A stretch of 11,239 nucleotides of DNA, taken from the NCBI GenBank assembly GCA_903905685.1, contig CAIVHI010000294.1:1-11239 (forward strand). The letters run 5' to 3'. The stretch is from an uncultured Bacteroidota bacterium (lineage in GTDB: Bacteria; Bacteroidota; Bacteroidia; Chitinophagales; Chitinophagaceae). Positions 7,439 through 11,239 of the stretch are shown piece after piece. Position numbers and translations under genes: made by a program. The notes below the pieces were generated by a model that worked only from the letters and a program-made list of their open reading frames with translations, was not told the DNA's origin and searched no databases. Positions within the stretch are counted from its first letter, which is position 1; every line of letters starts with the position of its first letter.

Positions 7439-8275
7439 TCAAATCATCCTCAGGCTGTGCCGGCAGTAGGAGGAACACAATAACAGGACTTTCTTATAGT
7501 TGTTGATGCGGATGCGCTCCATCATGATGCGGGCCGATGGTAGGGTCTTGATTTTGGAAAACAAGCTCGTGTAATACACAAACGCAACATAGACGCCAAA
7601 CCTGGCCCCCTTGGGCAACAGCTTGATGCCTTTCAAGGCTTCTTTAAAATCCACTTCAATGTCGGCCTCAATGTTCTTTTTCTCGCACTCTGTAAGGCGT
7701 GCCAAATTTACGCCCGGAAAGTATATGCGCCCCAACCCTTCAAAATCATCCTTGATATCGCGTAGGAAATTTACTTTTTGGAATGCAGCACCCAAGCTTC
7801 GGGCATAGGGCACCAGTTTTTCATAAAGGGCATCGTCGCCTTCGGCAAATGCCTTGAGGCACATCAGCCCCACTGCTTCGGCCGATCCGTAAATGTACTC
7901 GTTGTAGGCATCGCTGCCATAGCGCGAGCGGTCTAAGTCCCACCGCATGCTTTTCAAAAATGCAGCTACCAGTTCTTGGCTGATGTGGTACTTGTGATAT
8001 ACCTCTTGAAAGCTGTTCAGAACCGGGTTCATGCTCACCTTGCGTTCCAATGCCAGATAGGTGTCCCTTTCAAACTCGTCCAGCAGTGTAGCCTTGTCGA
8101 AATCGTGAAAGGTGTCCACAATCTCATCGGCGAAGCGCACAAAGCCGTAAATGGCGTAAATGGGATCGTGAAAACGTTTGTCGAGACAGTAGATGCCCAG
8201 CGAAAAACTGGTGCTGTAAGCACGGGTGGTCTCCTTGCTCATTAGGTAAGACAGTTTGTCGAATGTCTCCTTCAT
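7439..8275 (-). CDS. crtB: 15-cis-phytoene synthase
   Basis: CrtB condenses two molecules of geranylgeranyl diphosphate head to head to phytoene, the committed carotenoid step. The 278-residue protein belongs to the squalene/phytoene synthase family. It has both Asp-rich Mg2+-diphosphate sites: RFADEIVD (D50-x3-D54) and LRDIKDDFEGLGR (D173-x3-D177). Further family signatures are SFSLGIY (23-29), YIYGSAEAVGLM (127-138) and RIYFP (183-187). Its ATG overlaps the crtI stop codon as ATGA (8275-8272), so crtB translation is probably coupled to crtI. A squalene or diapophytoene synthase is a formal alternative, but the CrtI, CrtZ and CrtYcd neighbours argue for C40 phytoene. No GGPP synthase gene is in the window, so the substrate must come from elsewhere. 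Confidence 0.94.
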   Translation of the reverse strand: MKETFDKLSYLMSKETTRAYSTSFSLGIYCLDKRFHDPIYAIYGFVRFADEIVDTFHDFDKATLLDEFERDTYLALERKVSMNPVLNSFQEVYHKYHISQELVAAFLKSMRWDLDRSRYGSDAYNEYIYGSAEAVGLMCLKAFAEGDDALYEKLVPYARSLGAAFQKVNFLRDIKDDFEGLGRIYFPGVNLARLTECEKKNIEADIEVDFKEALKGIKLLPKGARFGVYVAFVYYTSLFSKIKTLPSARIMMERIRINNYKKVLLLCSSYCRHSLRMI

Positions 8276-9750
8276 ATACTGCTTTTTAAATGGTTGTGGG
8301 TAATTTTTGCAGCCAATTCTCCGGATATGAGGCTGGGTGGCACACCCGGCCCGGGCACGGTGAGCTGGCCGGCATACAACAGGTTGGAGACCTTTGCATT
8401 GCGTATGCTTGGCTTCAGTACCGCCGTTTGCCGCAGGGTGTTGGCCAATCCGTAGGCATTGCCTTTATAGGCATTGTAATCGGCTTTAAAGTCGTTCACG
8501 CAGTATGACTTCTTATAAACCACGTGTTCGCGAATGGAGGTGCGGCAAATCTTCTCCATGCGGTCCATCACTTTCTCGTAGTAAGCATCTCGGTCGCAGG
8601 CGGCCTCGTTCAATCCTGGGGCTACCGGTATGAGGATGAACAGGTTTTCGTGATATGCGGGAGCCACCGTATCGTCGGTTTTGGATGGGCAGCTCACGTA
8701 AAACAGGGGGGCGGTGGGCCACTTCGGTGTGTCATAAATCTCCTTGGAGTGTACCTCGAAGTCGGTATCGAAAAACAGGTTGTGGTGCAGCAGGTTGGGC
8801 AACTTTTTGCTCACGCCCACATAAAAAATGAGAGACGACGGCGCCAATACCCGCTTATCCCAATAGCCCTCCGTGTAGTTCCGGTATTGGGCCTCAAGTA
8901 GTGCCTGTTCCACATGGTGGTAGTCACCGGCGGCAATTACGGCATCGGTAGGGAGCACCTTGTCGCCAATATGTATGGCATTGGCTTTCTTTCCGGCAAT
9001 GCCGATTTTGGTTACCGGTGCACCAGTTTCGAACTTTACCCCCAGCGACAATGCCAGTTGGTGCATGGCGTCAATGATGTTGAACATGCCCCCTATGGGG
9101 TAAAAGGTGCCCTGCCCCAATGCAGCATAATTCATGAGCGTATACAGCGCGGGAATGTGGCTGGGCATGGCACCCAGAAACAAAACCGGAAATTCCATCA
9201 TCATGATTAATCGGCGGTCATTAAAATAACGCCGCACATGGCGGCTCACCGACGAGAACATGTTGAGTCCCGCTGCGGCACGTATTACTGAAGGCTTCAA
9301 GAATTCCAACCACGATTGTCCGGGCATGTAGGCCAGTTTCAGCATGCCTTCCTTGTATTTCACTTCGGCATCGTCCAGAAACAATTTTAGGGCGTTGCCC
9401 GCACCGGGTTCAATAGACTCAAAAAGCGCATATTGGTCCGTAGCACTTGCGGGGACGTCCAGAAAATCCTGCTCGCCAAATATCATGCGGAAGCCGGGAT
9501 TGAGCTGTACTAGGTTGTAGTAGTCGGCCGTGGTTTTACCGAACTGGTTAAAAAAGTTCTCGAAGACGTCGGGCATCCAGTACCAACTGGGGCCCATATC
9601 GAAAACAAACCCGTTTTCGGAAAACTGCCGAGCCCGACCGCCTATCCCTTCGTTCTTTTCGAAAACGGTCACTTCGTGGCCGTTTTTTGCCGAAAAACAC
9701 GCTGCCGACAAGCCCGCAACTCCCGACCCTATTATGCTTACCTTGGACAA
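8272..9750 (-). CDS. crtI: Phytoene desaturase (lycopene-forming CrtI)
   Basis: CrtI is an FAD-dependent, membrane-associated desaturase that introduces the double bonds taking phytoene to lycopene. The 492-residue length is normal for bacterial CrtI. The N-terminal dinucleotide fold shows GSGVAGLSAA (8-17), the acidic ribose-binding Glu31 in VFEKN and GGRAR at 37-41. The C-terminal FAD signature has YAGQ (459-462), PGPGVPP (466-472) and SGEL (476-479). The number of desaturation steps cannot be read from sequence; lycopene is inferred from the downstream cyclase. There is no in-frame ATG near the start. TTG at 9750-9748 gives MSKVSIIGSG and is preferred; an in-frame ATT four codons upstream is a weaker option. 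The gene lies 50 bp after the regulator, behind the TAAACAAA cluster, and ends in a 4-bp overlap with crtB. Confidence 0.94.
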   Translation of the reverse strand: MSKVSIIGSGVAGLSAACFSAKNGHEVTVFEKNEGIGGRARQFSENGFVFDMGPSWYWMPDVFENFFNQFGKTTADYYNLVQLNPGFRMIFGEQDFLDVPASATDQYALFESIEPGAGNALKLFLDDAEVKYKEGMLKLAYMPGQSWLEFLKPSVIRAAAGLNMFSSVSRHVRRYFNDRRLIMMMEFPVLFLGAMPSHIPALYTLMNYAALGQGTFYPIGGMFNIIDAMHQLALSLGVKFETGAPVTKIGIAGKKANAIHIGDKVLPTDAVIAAGDYHHVEQALLEAQYRNYTEGYWDKRVLAPSSLIFYVGVSKKLPNLLHHNLFFDTDFEVHSKEIYDTPKWPTAPLFYVSCPSKTDDTVAPAYHENLFILIPVAPGLNEAACDRDAYYEKVMDRMEKICRTSIREHVVYKKSYCVNDFKADYNAYKGNAYGLANTLRQTAVLKPSIRNAKVSNLLYAGQLTVPGPGVPPSLISGELAAKITHNHLKSSI

Positions 9751-9751
9751 A

Positions 9752-9786
9752 TTTTGTTTAATTTCTAAACAAAAATCCTAAACAAA
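9752..9786. promoter_or_regulatory. Operator-like TAAACAAA repeat cluster before crtI
   Basis: Between the regulator stop and the crtI start lies TTTTGTTTA (9752-9760), then ATTTC, then TAAACAAAA (9766-9774), a perfect 9-bp inverted repeat. A further direct copy, CTAAACAAA (9778-9786), repeats the CTAAACAAA at 9765-9773 exactly 13 bp away. The 8-mer TAAACAAA therefore occurs three times in 35 bp. MerR-family CarH proteins bind AT-rich repeated half-sites at carotenoid promoters, so this is the likely binding site of the adjacent regulator. The assignment is inferred from position and repetition; the A-rich copy next to the TTG may also help translation initiation. No confident -7/-33 pair was found here. 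Confidence 0.55.
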
Positions 9787-9800
9787 CGCGAAACGGCCAA

Positions 9801-10682
9801 TTAAATCTCCAAATAATCAAAAATCCTTACGGGGTCATTCAGAATGATTATATTTTCGGGATGCAGGGGAACTTTATGGTGGCTGCCGCAACAAAAGAGG
9901 ATTTGCAAATTGGGGTTGCCATGGGCCACAGCACTCAACTGCGTAATATGTGGGGCAATGTCGGTACCGGCGGTAATGAAGGTCACGATTGAGTTTGGGG
10001 AGGTTTGCAATATCGTAGTCTTCAAGCTATCGTAGGGCACATTTGCACCCAAATAAATCGACTCCTTCCCGGCGTTGCGCACCACGAAGTCGGTAAACAT
10101 CAGGCCCAACTCATGCAGCTCGTCGGGAGGCAAAAACAGGAGGAATTTCTTACGTGGCTCTCGTGGCAAGGCAATACCATCTATGGCCGATAACAGCTTG
10201 CGGCGAATGATGTTGCTGGCAAAATGCTCTTGTGCAGGTATTAGGTTTTCGGTAGTCCACAATATCCCGGTTTGGCGAAGGAAGGGATAAACGATTCTGG
10301 TCATGGTGTCATACACCCCATAGCGCACCATGACGCTGGAATATATTTTATCGAACATGACCTCGTCATACTCCATCATGGCCGCAGTGAGGCTCTTGAT
10401 GTAGATGGTGTAGAGGTCTTGCTCGGGTGGTTGGGCCATGGTGTCCAGTATCAGCCCGTTGATGCTTTCATCGGTCAATGCCATGATTTTGGAGATTTTG
10501 TAGCCGTGCTCCAAAAGCGTGGAAACATTGAGCAGTTTGCGCAATTGCCCATCATCGTAATACCTGATGTTGGTATCGGTGCGGTGCGGAATCAAGTTTT
10601 GGTAACGTTTTTCCCAAATACGCAATGTGTGGGCTTTGATACCCGTTATCTGCTCTACGGTGTTGATGGAATAGGTCTCCAA
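9801..10682 (-). CDS. MerR-family regulator with B12-binding domain (CarH/LitR-like)
   Basis: This is probably a repressor of the crt operon that senses adenosylcobalamin and light. From the TTG at 10682 it has 293 residues. Residues 1-70 are a MerR winged helix (TVEQITGIKAHTLRIWEKRY, then RYYDDGQL). A helical B12-binding bundle follows at about 85-170 with Trp142-x9-Glu152-His153, the W-x9-EH motif that caps the adenosyl group in CarH. A Rossmann-type cobalamin domain ends the protein, with ELHELG at 188-193 (His190 the likely lower cobalt ligand) and YLGANVP. The residue after the Trp is Thr, where Thermus CarH has His132. No in-frame ATG exists near the start. The frame opens at another TTG (10742), only 2 nt from the preceding gene, but the terminator at 10719-10735 and the usual METYSI-like N-terminus favour 10682. 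Light response is inferred, not shown. Confidence 0.85.
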   Translation of the reverse strand: METYSINTVEQITGIKAHTLRIWEKRYQNLIPHRTDTNIRYYDDGQLRKLLNVSTLLEHGYKISKIMALTDESINGLILDTMAQPPEQDLYTIYIKSLTAAMMEYDEVMFDKIYSSVMVRYGVYDTMTRIVYPFLRQTGILWTTENLIPAQEHFASNIIRRKLLSAIDGIALPREPRKKFLLFLPPDELHELGLMFTDFVVRNAGKESIYLGANVPYDSLKTTILQTSPNSIVTFITAGTDIAPHITQLSAVAHGNPNLQILFCCGSHHKVPLHPENIIILNDPVRIFDYLEI

Positions 10683-10690
10683 TTTGTTTA
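10683..10690. promoter_or_regulatory. Single TTTGTTTA half-site at the regulator start
   Basis: TTTGTTTA, read as TAAACAAA on the - strand, directly abuts the proposed TTG start of the regulator. It is the same 8-mer repeated three times before crtI, and both genes read TTAAACAAA followed by a TTG start. It could be an autoregulatory site, or simply the A-rich upstream context that Bacteroidota starts favour. Confidence 0.35.
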
Positions 10691-10718
10691 AAAAATTAAG
10701 AACATGGTGAAACAAAAT

Positions 10719-10735
10719 GCGCCGACTACGGGCGC
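10719..10735 (-). terminator. Probable intrinsic terminator of the TonB-dependent receptor gene
   Basis: On the - strand GCGCC pairs with GGCGC across a 7-nt loop, directly followed by ATTTTGTTT. The hairpin begins 9 nt past the receptor stop codon. It is short but entirely G/C and has a T-rich tail. It separates the receptor from the regulator gene and argues that the regulator starts downstream of it, at 10682. Confidence 0.5.
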
Positions 10736-10744
10736 CGTGCAAGG

Positions 10745-11239
10745 CTAAAATTCGACAATGAACCCGATGGTCGGAATAACTACGCGACTTGCATTGTTCA
10801 GAATCAAGGGTATACCGTTGCTGCCATCGCTCTTCAATGGCTTGCCGTCGGTGGTCAGGAAGTTCTTGTTGTCGGCGGTGCGCTCAAAGGTGAAGGTGGG
10901 CACGGCAGGTTGCAGGCTCCCATAGGCATTCGTCATATCGTAAAACAGGTCGAAGCTCATTTTTTTGCGGTTCCACTTTTTGTCGATGCGAATGTCCATG
11001 GAGTTGAATGCTGCAAGGCGCAGGGTGTTGAATTTGGTATAGTCGGGCACTCCGGTACCGAGGGTCACGTAATTGGCTTGCGAAGCTTCCATATTGAATG
11101 GGGTATAAGGCGCGCCGCCCTGATACCTGAACTTCACCCCAAGCTCAATATTGCGTTTGAACTTGTATCCGCCTATGAACGAGAGTAGGTTGCCATTGTC
11201 CCACGATGCAGGATACCATTTGCCGTCGCCATTGGTAAA
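10745..11239 (-). CDS. TonB-dependent outer-membrane receptor, C-terminal part
   Basis: The gene runs off the right edge; 164 C-terminal residues are visible. The sequence is the end of a TonB-dependent beta-barrel of Bacteroidota type: WYPASWDNGNLLSF and GGYKFKRN at the start, GVKFRYQGGAPYTPF, a strand with SMDIRIDKKW, the DLFYDMTNAYG strand, GIPLILNN, and a barrel-closing end with terminal Phe (IPTIGFIVEF). Such receptors import siderophores, cobalamin, oligosaccharides or peptides; the plug and substrate-determining parts lie outside the window, so no ligand can be named. The GTG at 11137 is internal and not a start, since the frame continues to the window edge. The stop at 10745-10747 is followed by a probable terminator, so it is likely a separate unit from the carotenoid genes. 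Confidence 0.9.
   Translation of the reverse strand, partial: FTNGDGKWYPASWDNGNLLSFIGGYKFKRNIELGVKFRYQGGAPYTPFNMEASQANYVTLGTGVPDYTKFNTLRLAAFNSMDIRIDKKWNRKKMSFDLFYDMTNAYGSLQPAVPTFTFERTADNKNFLTTDGKPLKSDGSNGIPLILNNASRVVIPTIGFIVEF

Noticed and set aside
10683..10742. A 20-residue longer regulator starting at TTG 10742
   Set aside because: It would begin 2 nt after the receptor stop and run through the terminator-like hairpin at 10719-10735; the extension does not look like a MerR N-terminus.

Overview
The window looks chromosomal and comes from a member of the Bacteroidota. Four things point there: a long Ig-like repeat protein with a Por-secretion (type IX) C-terminal sorting domain; a TonB-dependent receptor C-terminus of the form ending FIVEF; a methionine synthase lacking the N-terminal homocysteine module; and gene starts without clear Shine-Dalgarno sequences but with A/T-rich TAnnTTTG-like elements. 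A Chitinophagales-type organism is plausible, but this is inference from protein style only. Only one gene, pth, lies on the + strand; all others are on the - strand.

Layout from left to right. Positions 1-174 hold two strong hairpins and no supportable gene. 175-2298 (-) encodes a secreted adhesin-like protein (signal peptide, jelly-roll-like domain, Ig domain, three tandem Ig-like repeats, T9SS tail). A 129-bp divergent intergenic region follows, then pth (peptidyl-tRNA hydrolase, +). pth converges on metH (-), whose product has the folate, cobalamin and AdoMet-activation modules but no homocysteine-binding barrel. The 361-bp stretch 5825-6185 holds a palindromic promoter-like element at the metH start and what looks like the degraded end of a small gene.

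The core of the window is a compact carotenoid operon on the - strand, in transcription order: a CarH/LitR-like MerR regulator with a B12-binding domain (9801-10682), crtI (phytoene desaturase), crtB (phytoene synthase), crtZ (beta-carotene hydroxylase) and crtYcd (fused lycopene cyclase). crtI and crtB overlap by 4 bp and crtZ and crtYcd are 2 nt apart, so translation is probably coupled. Together the enzymes would convert GGPP to phytoene, lycopene, beta-carotene and zeaxanthin; no GGPP synthase or ketolase is seen here. The 50-bp gap between regulator and crtI carries three copies of TAAACAAA (two direct, one inverted), and the same 8-mer lies just before the proposed start of the regulator. 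This is a good operator candidate for adenosylcobalamin- and light-controlled pigment synthesis with autoregulation. The regulator keeps the W-x9-EH and ExHxxG cobalamin motifs but has Thr where Thermus CarH has His132.

Upstream of the regulator the window ends inside a TonB-dependent receptor gene, separated from the regulator by a probable intrinsic terminator. I found no mobile element, CRISPR array, tRNA or rRNA. The clearest leads are the operator cluster with the altered CarH-like sensor, the split or missing MetH homocysteine module, and the gene remnant between crtYcd and metH.
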